Assembly (NCBI RefSeq): GCF_002214465.1
Contig: NZ_CP015101.1
Span: 813,013 to 877,012 of the forward strand
Length of the DNA: 64,000 nt
Reading direction: 5' to 3'
Origin: Thermococcus barossii
Lineage (GTDB): Archaea > Methanobacteriota_B > Thermococci > Thermococcales > Thermococcaceae
Part shown: in pieces, positions 55,741 to 64,000 of the stretch
Layout: each line of letters starts with the position of its first letter
How positions within the stretch are numbered: position 1 is the stretch's first letter
The notes under the pieces: generated by a model
What the model saw: the letters and a program-made list of their open reading frames with translations, nothing else
What the model was told of the DNA's origin: nothing
Database searches by the model: none
Program-made: the position numbers and the translations under genes

Positions 55741-57017
55741 CCCAGCAGTTTCCCCCTGAGGGGAGAAACCCACGCGGATTCCAGCAACATTGAGAGCAGA
55801 ACCGTCATCAGCCCGGCGCTCAGTATCAGCTCCCCCCATTCAATAAGCTCAGGGCTGCCGTAGACCCTCCCGAGGACGACGGGCAGTATGGCCATGCTCG
55901 CGGCAACGGCACCCTTCGGGCCCTCCAGGGATATAAAGAGGTACCTCCTGAGGCCGGTGAAGGGCAGGATGACGAGGGAAGCCAGCGGCCTGGCGACGAA
56001 TATGACGAAGAGGGCCACGAGGAGCGATGCCACTATCGTTTTCCACTCCAGGCCGGTGAGGTCGAGGCTTGCACCGAGGAGCACGAAGATGAATATGACC
56101 GAGAATGTCGAGAGGACGTCGTTGAACTCCATGTTCCTCTCCACCGCATCGTCCACCTTGCTGCTTTCCTTCCTGAAGAACTCGCGGTGGTTTCCAAGGA
56201 TGAGACCTATGACGGTAACGACGAGGAATCCCGATGCCCCCAGGAACTCTCCGACAACGTAGCCCCCGAAGGCCATCGCCAGACCGAGTATCTGGGTGTA
56301 GGGGCTTCTGTAGAGGCCAAGCTTCACTATGGCCTGGTACGCCATGTAGGCTATGGCCGCTCCAATGGCCGCCGAGACGAATATCTGGTAAAGGAAGTAG
56401 GCCACGGCCGCCCCGTATAGCCCCGCACCCTCCAGAACGGGCCCGATGGGATTGTAGCCAGGAATCTCAGGAACTACAAGGAAAAGAGCGACCATCGTGA
56501 GTATTATCGCAAGGGGGCCGTTGAATATGGCCTCCGTAATGATTATCGTCTCAACGTCCTCCGGGACCTCGTGCTCCTGGAAGAGCGGTATGAGTGTGGC
56601 GGGGTCGGTGCCGGAAACCACCGCCCCAAAGAGAAAGCCGACCGCGAAGGGAACGTGGAAGACCCACGAGAAGAACCATCCAGCGAGGAGTGCAGTTCCA
56701 AGAAGGCCGGCCGTATCGAGGAGTGTTATGACGAGCTTGTGCCGCCTGAGAACGTGGAGCTTGAGGTCAAAGCCCGCCGCGAAGAGAACCAGAAAGAGAC
56801 CGAAGGCGCGGACGTAGTAGAAGAGCACCCTGGCGGTGTGAGGGAGAATGAGACTGAGGACGGGCCCCACAAGAACGCCGAGGAGGACGAGAAGGGGAGT
56901 GTAGGGAAACTTCGTCTTCCTGCTGATGAGCATCGCCAGTATGCCCGAGAGAAGAACTACCAGTGAAGCGAGGGCAATGGTCTCTATTCCAAATTCAAAG
57001 CTCGGAATCCCCGGCAT
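55737..57017 (-). CDS. CPA-type cation/proton antiporter
   Basis: A 426-residue membrane protein with about 12 helices. The ion-binding stretch GAVVSGTDPATLIPLF carries the TD(P) motif of Na+/H+ and K+/H+ antiporters, with GFDLKLHVLRRH and RPLASLVILPF further along. Antiporters of this family are known companions of fluoride riboswitches. Start ATG 57017 (MPGIPSFEFG) or GTG 57026. TATA CTTAAATAA on the minus strand near 57048-57056. Confidence 0.85.
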   Translation of the reverse strand: MPGIPSFEFGIETIALASLVVLLSGILAMLISRKTKFPYTPLLVLLGVLVGPVLSLILPHTARVLFYYVRAFGLFLVLFAAGFDLKLHVLRRHKLVITLLDTAGLLGTALLAGWFFSWVFHVPFAVGFLFGAVVSGTDPATLIPLFQEHEVPEDVETIIITEAIFNGPLAIILTMVALFLVVPEIPGYNPIGPVLEGAGLYGAAVAYFLYQIFVSAAIGAAIAYMAYQAIVKLGLYRSPYTQILGLAMAFGGYVVGEFLGASGFLVVTVIGLILGNHREFFRKESSKVDDAVERNMEFNDVLSTFSVIFIFVLLGASLDLTGLEWKTIVASLLVALFVIFVARPLASLVILPFTGLRRYLFISLEGPKGAVAASMAILPVVLGRVYGSPELIEWGELILSAGLMTVLLSMLLESAWVSPLRGKLLG

Positions 57018-57061
57018 GTTTGCCACACTCCTACAGCGGCGGGGAATTATTTAAGGGTATT

Positions 57062-57097
57062 GCAACCCGGGGGCCCAAAATCTTAAGTAGGGGTTGC
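57062..57097 (+). promoter_or_regulatory. Inverted repeat spanning the fluC promoter
   Basis: GCAACCC (57062-57068) and GGGTTGC (57091-57097) are perfect inverted arms flanking a TATA-like AAAATCTTAAG (57077-57087). A protein operator is plausible; no fluoride aptamer is seen here. Confidence 0.4.
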
Positions 57098-57144
57098 GGG
57101 ATGCATGCTGGAGACGGGAGAAAGGCAGAGGAGAGGGTGATATC

Positions 57145-57901
<757 letters not shown>

Positions 57902-57909
57902 TCCCTCCT

Positions 57910-57923
57910 AAGTATTATATATG
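57910..57923 (+). promoter_or_regulatory. TATA box of coaBC
   Basis: AAGTATTATATATG lies about 35-45 bases before the coaBC ATG; GGAGGTGCC follows as ribosome-binding site. Confidence 0.55.
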
Positions 57924-57954
57924 AGTTAGTGCAATCCCTTCTGGAGGTGCCATC

Positions 57955-59172
57955 ATGCTCCACCACGTCAAGCTTATCCACGCCACCAAGAGCCGAAAAC
58001 TCCTTGGAAAGAAAATCGTTCTCGCTATTCCGGGCAGCATAGCAGCGGTTGAATGTGTGAAGCTCGCCAGGGAGTTTATTCGACATGGCGCAGAGGTTCA
58101 CGCCGTCATGAGCGAGAGCGCAACCAAGATAATTCACCCCTACGCAATGGAGTTCGCTACCGGCAATCCAGTCGTTACCGAAATCACGGGCTTCATAGAG
58201 CACGTTGAATTGGCGGGAGAGCATGAGAACAAGGCGGACCTGATTCTCGTCTGTCCGGCAACCGCTAACACCATTGGCAAAATCGCCTGCGGCATAGACG
58301 ATACACCCGTTACAACCGTTGTAACCACCGCTTTTGCCCACACGCCGATAATGATAGCCCCTGCCATGCACTCCACGATGTACGAGCACCCGATAGTTGT
58401 GGAGAACATCGAGAAGCTCAAAAAACTTGGCGTCGAGTTCATAGGGCCTCGCTTTGAGGAGGGCAAGGCCAAGGTAGCTTCGATAGACGAGATAGTTTAC
58501 CGCGTCATCAAAAAGCTCCATCCCAAGAACCTCGAAGGGAAGCGCGTTCTGGTTACGGCGGGAGCGACACGGGAGTACATAGACCCGATCCGCTACATAA
58601 CCAACGCGAGTTCTGGGAAGATGGGTGTTGCTATAGCAGAAGAGGCCGACTTCAGAGGGGCGGAGGTAACGCTGATAAGGACAAAGGAGAGCGTCCCCAG
58701 CTTCGTGGAAAACCAGATCGAGATTGAGACCGTTGAGGAGATGCTCCGGGCGATAGAGGGCGAGCTGAGGGCAAAGAAATACGATATTGTTGTTCTGGCG
58801 GCGGCTGTCAGCGACTTCAGGGTCAAGAATAAGGCGGAGACCAAGATAAAGAGCGGGAAATCGCTGACCCTTGAACTCGAACCGACGCCGAAGATAATTG
58901 ACCGCGTTAAGAAACTCCAGCCCGACGTCTTCCTCGTCGGCTTCAAGGCCGAGACGGGCCTCAGCGAGGAAGAGCTTGTAGAGGCCGCAAGGAAGCAGAT
59001 TAACAGAGCCGGAAGTGACCTTGTGGTGGCCAACACCCTCAAAGCCTTCGGGAGTGACGAGAACGAGGTTTTGCTGGTCACCCGCGATGCTGTAAAGAAG
59101 CTCCCCCGGATGAGCAAGAGGGAGCTGGCAGAAAGGCTCTGGGACGAAATAACTTCAATTCTTAGCCGATGA
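57955..59172 (+). CDS. coaBC: CoaBC: phosphopantothenoylcysteine decarboxylase / phosphopantothenate-cysteine ligase
   Basis: A 405-residue bifunctional coenzyme A biosynthesis enzyme. The N-terminal flavoprotein domain has IPGSIAAVECVKLARE, the active-site His (TGFIEHVELAGE) and PAMHSTMYEHP. The C-terminal ligase has VTAGATREYIDPIRYITNAS, LAAAVSDFRVK and NRAGSDLVVANTL with the Lys-rich substrate loop. GGAGGTGCC before the ATG. Confidence 0.94.
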   Translation: MLHHVKLIHATKSRKLLGKKIVLAIPGSIAAVECVKLAREFIRHGAEVHAVMSESATKIIHPYAMEFATGNPVVTEITGFIEHVELAGEHENKADLILVCPATANTIGKIACGIDDTPVTTVVTTAFAHTPIMIAPAMHSTMYEHPIVVENIEKLKKLGVEFIGPRFEEGKAKVASIDEIVYRVIKKLHPKNLEGKRVLVTAGATREYIDPIRYITNASSGKMGVAIAEEADFRGAEVTLIRTKESVPSFVENQIEIETVEEMLRAIEGELRAKKYDIVVLAAAVSDFRVKNKAETKIKSGKSLTLELEPTPKIIDRVKKLQPDVFLVGFKAETGLSEEELVEAARKQINRAGSDLVVANTLKAFGSDENEVLLVTRDAVKKLPRMSKRELAERLWDEITSILSR

Positions 59173-59230
59173 ATGAAAAACCTTTTTTACCCTCTTAACC
59201 AATTTTCCTAAAACCATTCGAGGTGATAGT

Positions 59231-60043
59231 ATGGTGGCCTTCGATGAGCCCCTGCCGTACATAGGGGTGACACCGTTCCAGCTGGTGTCGGCGCTGATAA
59301 TACTTGTCGTCGGCTATCTGGTGGCGAGGATACTCGTATCGCTCCTCAAGAGGAGCCTGAGAAAGACCAAGCTCCCGCCGCTCGTCGTCGAGTTCCTCGG
59401 CAGGTTCCTGGCCATACTGCTCTACGTGGTCGTCATAATAGTGGCCCTTGGGGCCGTTGGCATCTCGGTTTCCCCGCTGATACTCGGCCTGTCGGCTGTG
59501 GTAGGCCTGATACTGGGCTTCGGCCTGCAGGATACGCTCACCAACCTCGCAGCGGGCGTGTGGATAGCGGCCCTAAGGCCGATAGACCTCGATGAGGTTG
59601 TCGAGGTCTCTGGCCAGGTCGGGAAGGTTAACGGCATAGGCCTGATGAGCACCGAGCTGATGACCCCGGACAACAGGGTCATAACCATACCCAACAAGCT
59701 GGTCTGGGGAAGCATAATAGTGAACTACACGAGGATGCCGACGAGGAGGGTCGATGTGGACATAGGCGTCGCCTACGGCACGGATCTTGACAGGGCAATA
59801 AAGCTGGCCATGGACCTGATGAAGGGCCACTCCAAGGTCCTCAACGACCCCGAGCCGAGCGTCGTGATAACTGCCCTCGCGGACTCATCGATAAACCTCC
59901 AGCTGAGGGCCTGGGCGAAGACAGAAGACTATTGGACGGTCAAGGGAGACCTCACCAAGGGTATCTACGAGCTTTACACCAGGGAAGGCATAGAGATACC
60001 GTTCCCACAGCTCGACGTCCATGTCAAGGAGATGCCCGAATGA
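59231..60043 (+). CDS. Small-conductance mechanosensitive channel (MscS family)
   Basis: A 270-residue channel with three N-terminal helices; the pore helix is glycine/alanine rich (LGLSAVVGLILGFGLQDTLT). The beta domain carries DLDEVVEVSGQVGKVNGIGL and the end is DVHVKEMPE. It relieves turgor on hypo-osmotic shock. GAGGTGAT before the ATG; monocistronic. Confidence 0.92.
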   Translation: MVAFDEPLPYIGVTPFQLVSALIILVVGYLVARILVSLLKRSLRKTKLPPLVVEFLGRFLAILLYVVVIIVALGAVGISVSPLILGLSAVVGLILGFGLQDTLTNLAAGVWIAALRPIDLDEVVEVSGQVGKVNGIGLMSTELMTPDNRVITIPNKLVWGSIIVNYTRMPTRRVDVDIGVAYGTDLDRAIKLAMDLMKGHSKVLNDPEPSVVITALADSSINLQLRAWAKTEDYWTVKGDLTKGIYELYTREGIEIPFPQLDVHVKEMPE

Positions 60044-60127
60044 CTTTTCTTAAGGGCGGCGAGAAAGATTTTTGAACCTTGCCGCCCAGTTTTATTATTG
60101 TCAGAACCCGTTACAAAGTGAGCAGGG

Positions 60128-60850
60128 ATGGTGGTCATAGGGATAACCGGTTTTGAAGGCAGCGGTAAGACCGCCCTCACTTCAAACATTGGGGCATGCC
60201 TAGCCATGAGGGGCATCAGAACCCTTCTCGTAGATGCCGACCTGTACTTCCCCAACCTGGCGTTTCAGTTCGGGGTCACTCCAAAATACACCATCCACTC
60301 ATACCTTGAGAATCCGAGGATGGACTTAGAATGGCTGACGTATCCCTACGTGGAGATAAGGAACCTTCATCTCCTCTTGGGCGACCCAAACGCCCCGATA
60401 AGGCACAGGTTACCCTTTAAAAATCTCACGACACTTATTGAGTACTTTAAACCTGCATACGGAGCCGTTCTGATAGATTTCCCCTCCGGACTCCCGATAG
60501 ACGCCCACCCGCTCATCCCCGAGCTTGACTATCAAGTGCTGGTCATAGACCCCAGCACCGTGCCGTTGAGGAACCTCAAGGACTGGGTGGATTCTGCGAT
60601 AAGAAAGTTTCTCCACCTGGGAATCGAGGATTTCTGGGTCATCCTCAACAAGCCGTTAATCCCAGAAAAGAACCTCGAAGACCTTGAGAAATTCATCTCC
60701 GAGGAGCTTGAGGTGCCCCTCCTTGGCACGGTGCCGTACGACCCGCTGATACTTGAGGGCACGTACAACGGCACTCCAATCTGCACCTGGGGGGATGAAC
60801 TGGGTGTGATAACCAAACTGTCCTACACGTTTGAGGAAGTTTTCTTCTAA
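60128..60850 (+). CDS. MinD/ParA-like ATPase with atypical P-loop
   Basis: A 240-residue Rossmann ATPase: P-loop GFEGSGKTALTSNIG, switch I VDADLYFPNLAFQF, switch II LIDFPSGLP. The first lysine of the usual KGGxGKT deviant Walker A is replaced (FEGSGKT), so a MinD-type intermonomer lysine is missing. Role in positioning or as a metal/cofactor maturation ATPase cannot be told. Monocistronic with a leader of about 20 bases. Confidence 0.82.
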   Translation: MVVIGITGFEGSGKTALTSNIGACLAMRGIRTLLVDADLYFPNLAFQFGVTPKYTIHSYLENPRMDLEWLTYPYVEIRNLHLLLGDPNAPIRHRLPFKNLTTLIEYFKPAYGAVLIDFPSGLPIDAHPLIPELDYQVLVIDPSTVPLRNLKDWVDSAIRKFLHLGIEDFWVILNKPLIPEKNLEDLEKFISEELEVPLLGTVPYDPLILEGTYNGTPICTWGDELGVITKLSYTFEEVFF

Positions 60851-60900
60851 TTTCCAAAACGCTCATAAACCCTGGAACGTTCCGTTTCTCGGTGGTTCTT

Positions 60901-61581
60901 ATGAAAAGGATAGGAATCATAGGCGGAACAAGCCCCGAGGCCACGTGTTATTACTACAAGAAATACCTGGAGATAAGCCGCGAAAAGTTCGAGCCCTACG
61001 TCTTTCCCGAGCTGATAATCTACTCGATAAACTTCAAGGAGTTCATCCACAACCCGAACGGCTGGGAGGGACGGAAGGAGATACTTATCAAGGCTGCCAA
61101 GGCCCTTGAGAGGGCGGGGGCGGAGATAATATCGCTCTCGGCCAACACTCCCCACATAGTCTTTCCGGACGTTCAGAAAGCAATCAACGTCCCGATGGTG
61201 AGCATAATAGATGCCCTCATCGAAGAGATGAAGAGGAGGGGTGTTATAAAGGTCCTCCTCCTCGGAACGAAGACGACAATGACGGCCGACTTCTACAAGA
61301 ACGCACTCCGCGAGGCCGGTTTCGAGGTCGTGACGCCGAGTGAAGAGGAGATGGACGAGCTGAACAGGATAATCACCGAGGAGCTGATGTTCGAGGACTT
61401 CACCAGCAGGAACTGGGTGATTGACCTCATCAACCGCTACATAGAAAGAGAAGGCATCGAAGGCGTCATCCTCGGCTGCACCGAGCTCCCGCTGATAGTG
61501 AAGTCCGGCGATGTGCCGGCGGAGGTCTTCGACACCGTCGAGATCCACATGAGGAAGCTCATCGAAGTGGCGAGCGAGTGA
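60901..61581 (+). CDS. Aspartate/glutamate racemase family protein
   Basis: A 226-residue protein starting MKRIGIIGGTSPEATCYYY. The second catalytic cysteine is present in GVILGCTELPLI. At the first catalytic position the usual CNT motif reads SANTPH, i.e. Ala instead of Cys, so two-base racemisation is doubtful. It may be a lyase, a one-base racemase or an isomerase of the same fold. GGTGG precedes the ATG at 60901. Confidence 0.8.
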   Translation: MKRIGIIGGTSPEATCYYYKKYLEISREKFEPYVFPELIIYSINFKEFIHNPNGWEGRKEILIKAAKALERAGAEIISLSANTPHIVFPDVQKAINVPMVSIIDALIEEMKRRGVIKVLLLGTKTTMTADFYKNALREAGFEVVTPSEEEMDELNRIITEELMFEDFTSRNWVIDLINRYIEREGIEGVILGCTELPLIVKSGDVPAEVFDTVEIHMRKLIEVASE

Positions 61582-61621
61582 TTTTTAAGCCCTTTTCTTC
61601 CCCTTCCTCCTGGTGGGGAAA

Positions 61622-61912
61622 GTGGAAATACGGGAATTCCAGGAGATGATCAGGGAGATATACTTCCACAAGGACTCGAAGAGGGGAGTGGAGAGAACCT
61701 TCCTCTGGTTCGTTGAGGAGGTCGGCGAGCTGAGCGAGGCGATAAGGAAGAAGGACAGGGGAGCGATGGAGGAGGAGTTCGCCGACGTTCTGGCCTGGCT
61801 CGCGAGTTTAGCTAATCTGCTCGGTGTTGATTTGGAAGAGGCGGCCAAGAAGAAGTATCCCGGTGTCTGCCCCTACTGCGGAAAAAAGCCGTGCGAGTGC
61901 GAGGAGAAGTAA
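61622..61912 (+). CDS. MazG-like nucleotide pyrophosphohydrolase with C-terminal zinc motif
   Basis: A 96-residue all-alpha NTP pyrophosphatase: WFVEEVGELSEAIRKKD and EEFADVLAWLASLAN carry the ExxE and ExxD metal motif. A CPYCGKKPCEC tail adds a possible zinc site. Likely removes aberrant NTPs. GTG start at 61622 after GGTGGGG. Confidence 0.85.
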   Translation: MEIREFQEMIREIYFHKDSKRGVERTFLWFVEEVGELSEAIRKKDRGAMEEEFADVLAWLASLANLLGVDLEEAAKKKYPGVCPYCGKKPCECEEK

Positions 61913-61915
61913 CGC

Positions 61916-62104
61916 TCAAGGGCCAAACTCCTTCTTGGCCTTCTCCCATGGCACTCCGTTTTCCAGAGTTTCCTTGGAGAGATTTTCTAACCCCTCAAGC
62001 TCCTGAATCTTTAGCTTGAGGAGTTCTTCTTCTATCTCGTCCAGGTTTCCTAATAAGCTGGATATCCCGAAGTATGTAAACCTTACGTGCTTTTCGACCG
62101 CCAT
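61916..62104 (-). CDS. 62-residue hypothetical protein
   Basis: A small helical, acidic protein (GNLDEIEEELLKLKIQELEG, SKETLENGVPWEKAKKEFG). The size and helical C-terminus recall antitoxin-like or adaptor proteins, but no toxin gene is adjacent. A minus-strand TATA AGTATAAAAG about 20-30 bases before the ATG suggests it is truly transcribed and leaderless. Confidence 0.6.
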   Translation of the reverse strand: MAVEKHVRFTYFGISSLLGNLDEIEEELLKLKIQELEGLENLSKETLENGVPWEKAKKEFGP

Positions 62105-62112
62105 CTTAACGA

Positions 62113-62135
62113 AAAGACTTTTATACTTTCGAACG
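62113..62135. promoter_or_regulatory. Bidirectional promoter between a small gene and tldD
   Basis: The segment AAAAGACTTTTATACTTTCG contains TATA-like elements readable on both strands (CTTTTATAC on plus, GTATAAAAG on minus). Starts lie 10-25 bases away on the minus side and about 40 on the plus side. Confidence 0.5.
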
Positions 62136-62168
62136 CACTATTCTATGCAGTAAACCGAGGTGATGTGC

Positions 62169-63587
62169 ATGGATGTTTTAGAGTTCGCGGTTGAGAAGGC
62201 CCTCGAACTCGGCGCTTCCTACGCGGAGGCGAGGTTCGAGGAGAAGAACGGCACCTCCCTGGCGATGAAGAACGGCAACCCCGAAGGCCTTCAAGTACTC
62301 GCGGACAGGGGGATGGGGATAAGGGTTCTCGTGGATGGAGGAATGGGCTTCGCCAGTACAAACGTCCTCACGAGGGAGAGCGTGGGCGAGGCCGTTAAAA
62401 AGGCCGTCAAGCTGGCCAGGGCGGCATCGAAGGTGAGGAACGAGCCGATTCGTTTTTCCGAGGAGGACTTCCACCGCGTTTCCTACAAGGTCAAGATGAA
62501 GAAGGACTTCCGCGACGTTTCTCCGGAGGAGAAGCTTGAGCTTTTGAAGAAAATCGAGGAGGAAGTCAAAGCCACCGGCGTGAACGTGCCCATGCGCTAC
62601 CTCATGTACTCTGACCAGCTCTGGAAAAAGGAGATACTGACCAGCGAAGGGGCCTACGTGAAGAGCAAAATCCCGCGCGTTTCTGTGACCTACAACCTCG
62701 TTGTCTTCGAGAATGGCCAGATGGAGCAGGCCCCCTTCGTCCAGAGGGCATTCTCCGGGGGATTGGAGCTCATCGAGAGGGACGAGCCCTGGAAGTGGGC
62801 TGTCAAGGACGTTCAGGCACTAAAGAGGCTCATTTACGAGGGGAAGAGGCCCCCAGAGGGGAAGATCGACCTGGTCATAAGCCCTGAAGTGGCGGGCATA
62901 GCCGTCCACGAGAGCGTCGGGCACCCCTACGAGGCCGACAGGATATTCGGAAGGGAAGCCGCTCAGGCCGGGGAGAGCTTCGTCAAGCCCGACATGCTCG
63001 GCGAGAGGATTGGAAGCGAGGTCGTTACGGTCATAGACGACCCGACGATACCGAACAGCTGGGGCTTCTACCTCTATGACGACGAGGGTGTCAAAGCCCG
63101 TCCAAGGTATCTCATCAGGGAGGGAATCATAACCGAATTCCTCACCAACAGAGAATATGCCCATAAGCTCGGCCAGCGCTCCAACGCCTCGGCGAGGGCG
63201 ATAAACTACAACCGCGAGCCGATTGTGAGAATGGCCAACACCTACTTAGCTCCCGGCGATTACTCCTTCGAGGAGCTGATTGAGGACGTCAAGCTCGGCG
63301 TCTACATGGTCTCGTTCAACGAGTGGAACATCGACGACAGGCGTTACCAGCAGAGGTACATCGGAAGGGAGGCCTACCTCATCGAGAACGGCGAGCTGAA
63401 GCACCCTGTTAGGAGGCCAATCCTTGAGATAACCACCAGAGCTTTGTGGAGCAGCGTCGATGCCGTTGGCAAAGAGGTCGAGTTCTATCCTGGAACCTGC
63501 GGAAAGGGTGAACCCGGCCAAGGCGTCCCGGTCTGGATGGGCGGAGCGCACGCGAGGCTCAGGGATATACCGCTTAGGAGGCCGTGA
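62169..63587 (+). CDS. tldD: TldD family zinc metallopeptidase subunit
   Basis: A 472-residue protein with the TldD zinc site HESVGHPYEADR (HExxxH) in the C-terminal half. N-terminal domain YAEARFEEKNGTSLAMKNG, closing with the EFYPGTCGKGEPGQGVPVWMGG motif. TldD/TldE heterodimers degrade unfolded peptides. ATG 62169 after GAGGTGAT. Directly followed by its partner gene with an 10-base gap. Confidence 0.93.
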   Translation: MDVLEFAVEKALELGASYAEARFEEKNGTSLAMKNGNPEGLQVLADRGMGIRVLVDGGMGFASTNVLTRESVGEAVKKAVKLARAASKVRNEPIRFSEEDFHRVSYKVKMKKDFRDVSPEEKLELLKKIEEEVKATGVNVPMRYLMYSDQLWKKEILTSEGAYVKSKIPRVSVTYNLVVFENGQMEQAPFVQRAFSGGLELIERDEPWKWAVKDVQALKRLIYEGKRPPEGKIDLVISPEVAGIAVHESVGHPYEADRIFGREAAQAGESFVKPDMLGERIGSEVVTVIDDPTIPNSWGFYLYDDEGVKARPRYLIREGIITEFLTNREYAHKLGQRSNASARAINYNREPIVRMANTYLAPGDYSFEELIEDVKLGVYMVSFNEWNIDDRRYQQRYIGREAYLIENGELKHPVRRPILEITTRALWSSVDAVGKEVEFYPGTCGKGEPGQGVPVWMGGAHARLRDIPLRRP

Positions 63588-63597
63588 GGTGGTGGAG

Positions 63598-64000
63598 ATG
63601 TTCGACATTAATGAGTTCATCCTTAAGAAGGCCAAAGAGCTGGGCTTCGGTGACGTCGTGGTTCTGGGTTATGAGACCAACCGCAGACAGGTTCGCTTCG
63701 CCAATAACGAGATAACCGTGGCCAAAAACTGGCACGAGAGGAAGGTGGAGCTGTTCGTTGAGCTTGAGAAGCGCGTTGCCGGAACGAGCATCACCGAGCT
63801 GAGCGAAGAGAACATAGAGCGGACTTTGAAAACCCTGCTGGCGAACATGAAGGGCATGGCGCCGAAGGAGGACTACTATGGCATCGCCGAGGGACCCTTC
63901 GAGTACAAAGATATTCCGGAGACCTTCGATAGGGCCATAGTCGAGCTGGACGAGCCGAACGAGTACGTTGAGACCGCCATAAACGCGGCCCTTGAGGAAG
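63598..64000 (+). CDS. pmbA: TldE/PmbA subunit (partial, runs off the window)
   Basis: The first 134 residues of the partner of TldD: MFDINEFILKKAKELGF, VVLGYETNRRQVRFANNEIT and RKVELFVELEKRVAGTSITE. TldE lacks the zinc motif but is needed for the heterodimer. GAGGTGGTGGAG before the ATG. Continues beyond 64000. Confidence 0.9.
   Translation, partial: MFDINEFILKKAKELGFGDVVVLGYETNRRQVRFANNEITVAKNWHERKVELFVELEKRVAGTSITELSEENIERTLKTLLANMKGMAPKEDYYGIAEGPFEYKDIPETFDRAIVELDEPNEYVETAINAALEE

Noticed and set aside
57027-57144. Second fluoride riboswitch before fluC or the antiporter
   Set aside because: Neither strand has the GGGCGATG...GGGCTGATG core; only a short inverted repeat is present.
61916-62104. 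Calling the 62-residue protein an antitoxin
   Set aside because: No adjacent toxin gene and no DNA-binding motif; only its size and helicity suggest it.

Overview
The window is from a hyperthermophilic euryarchaeon of the Thermococcales, most likely a Thermococcus. The evidence is archaeal EF-1A, EF-2, S10 and topoisomerase VI, a tungsten aldehyde:ferredoxin oxidoreductase-family enzyme, wyosine (Taw2) and TrmY tRNA modification, archaemetzincin, AglB, TATA/BRE promoters, GGAGGTGA-type ribosome-binding sites and heavy AGG/ATA codon use. Most of it is compact core chromosome. The accessory parts are a restriction-modification island (about 5.7-16.7 kb), an orphan CRISPR array (46.4-46.9 kb) and a fluoride-response cluster (53.3-57.9 kb).

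Layout. 0-5.6 kb: a histone-fold-like small protein, an MBL-fold hydrolase, a stand-alone Cas4-like nuclease, Taw2, a 52-aa cysteine-rich protein and a tungsten oxidoreductase. 5.7-16.7 kb: a type I R-M locus (hsdM, hsdS, hsdR, DUF45-type metallopeptidase). Between hsdM and hsdS lies an AT-rich two-gene cassette with its own promoter: a 619-aa protein of unknown function translationally coupled to a PIN-nuclease domain fused to a membrane segment. A second AT-rich membrane-protein gene lies between hsdS and hsdR. hsdR is frameshifted. 16.8-24.4 kb: tRNA-Ser(GGA), S10, EF-1A, EF-2, a VapBC pair, an HD hydrolase and MptA. 24.4-31.6 kb: one long minus-strand operon, aIF1A - Rio1 - KH protein - Top6B - Top6A - DUF530-like - DUF1699-like - DUF4129-like. 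31.8-45.9 kb: metal ABC transporter, RNase HII, PMT-like membrane glycosyltransferase, THUMP-like methyltransferase, GlmS, AglB, a frameshifted ParB-like gene, MoaD-like and thiamine-binding-like proteins, adenylate kinase and TrmY. 45.9-46.9 kb: CRISPR leader and eight repeats without adjacent cas genes. 46.9-53.3 kb: amino acid permease fused to USP domains, pyruvate kinase, peroxiredoxin, radical SAM protein and archaemetzincin. 53.3-57.9 kb: a fluoride riboswitch in front of a four-gene operon (alpha/alpha-toroid protein, zinc-motif protein, coiled coil, ribbon-helix-helix-like protein), then a cation/proton antiporter and FluC-DUF190. 57.9-64 kb: CoaBC, MscS, a MinD-like ATPase, a racemase-family protein, MazG-like protein, TldD and the start of TldE/PmbA.

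The two best candidates for undescribed biology are (i) the unknown-protein/PIN-membrane cassette nested inside the type I R-M operon, which looks like a guard or abortive-infection module, and (ii) the fluoride-riboswitch operon. In the latter, the aptamer's P1 strand can alternatively pair with the Shine-Dalgarno sequence of a toroid-fold gene that is not a known fluoride exporter.
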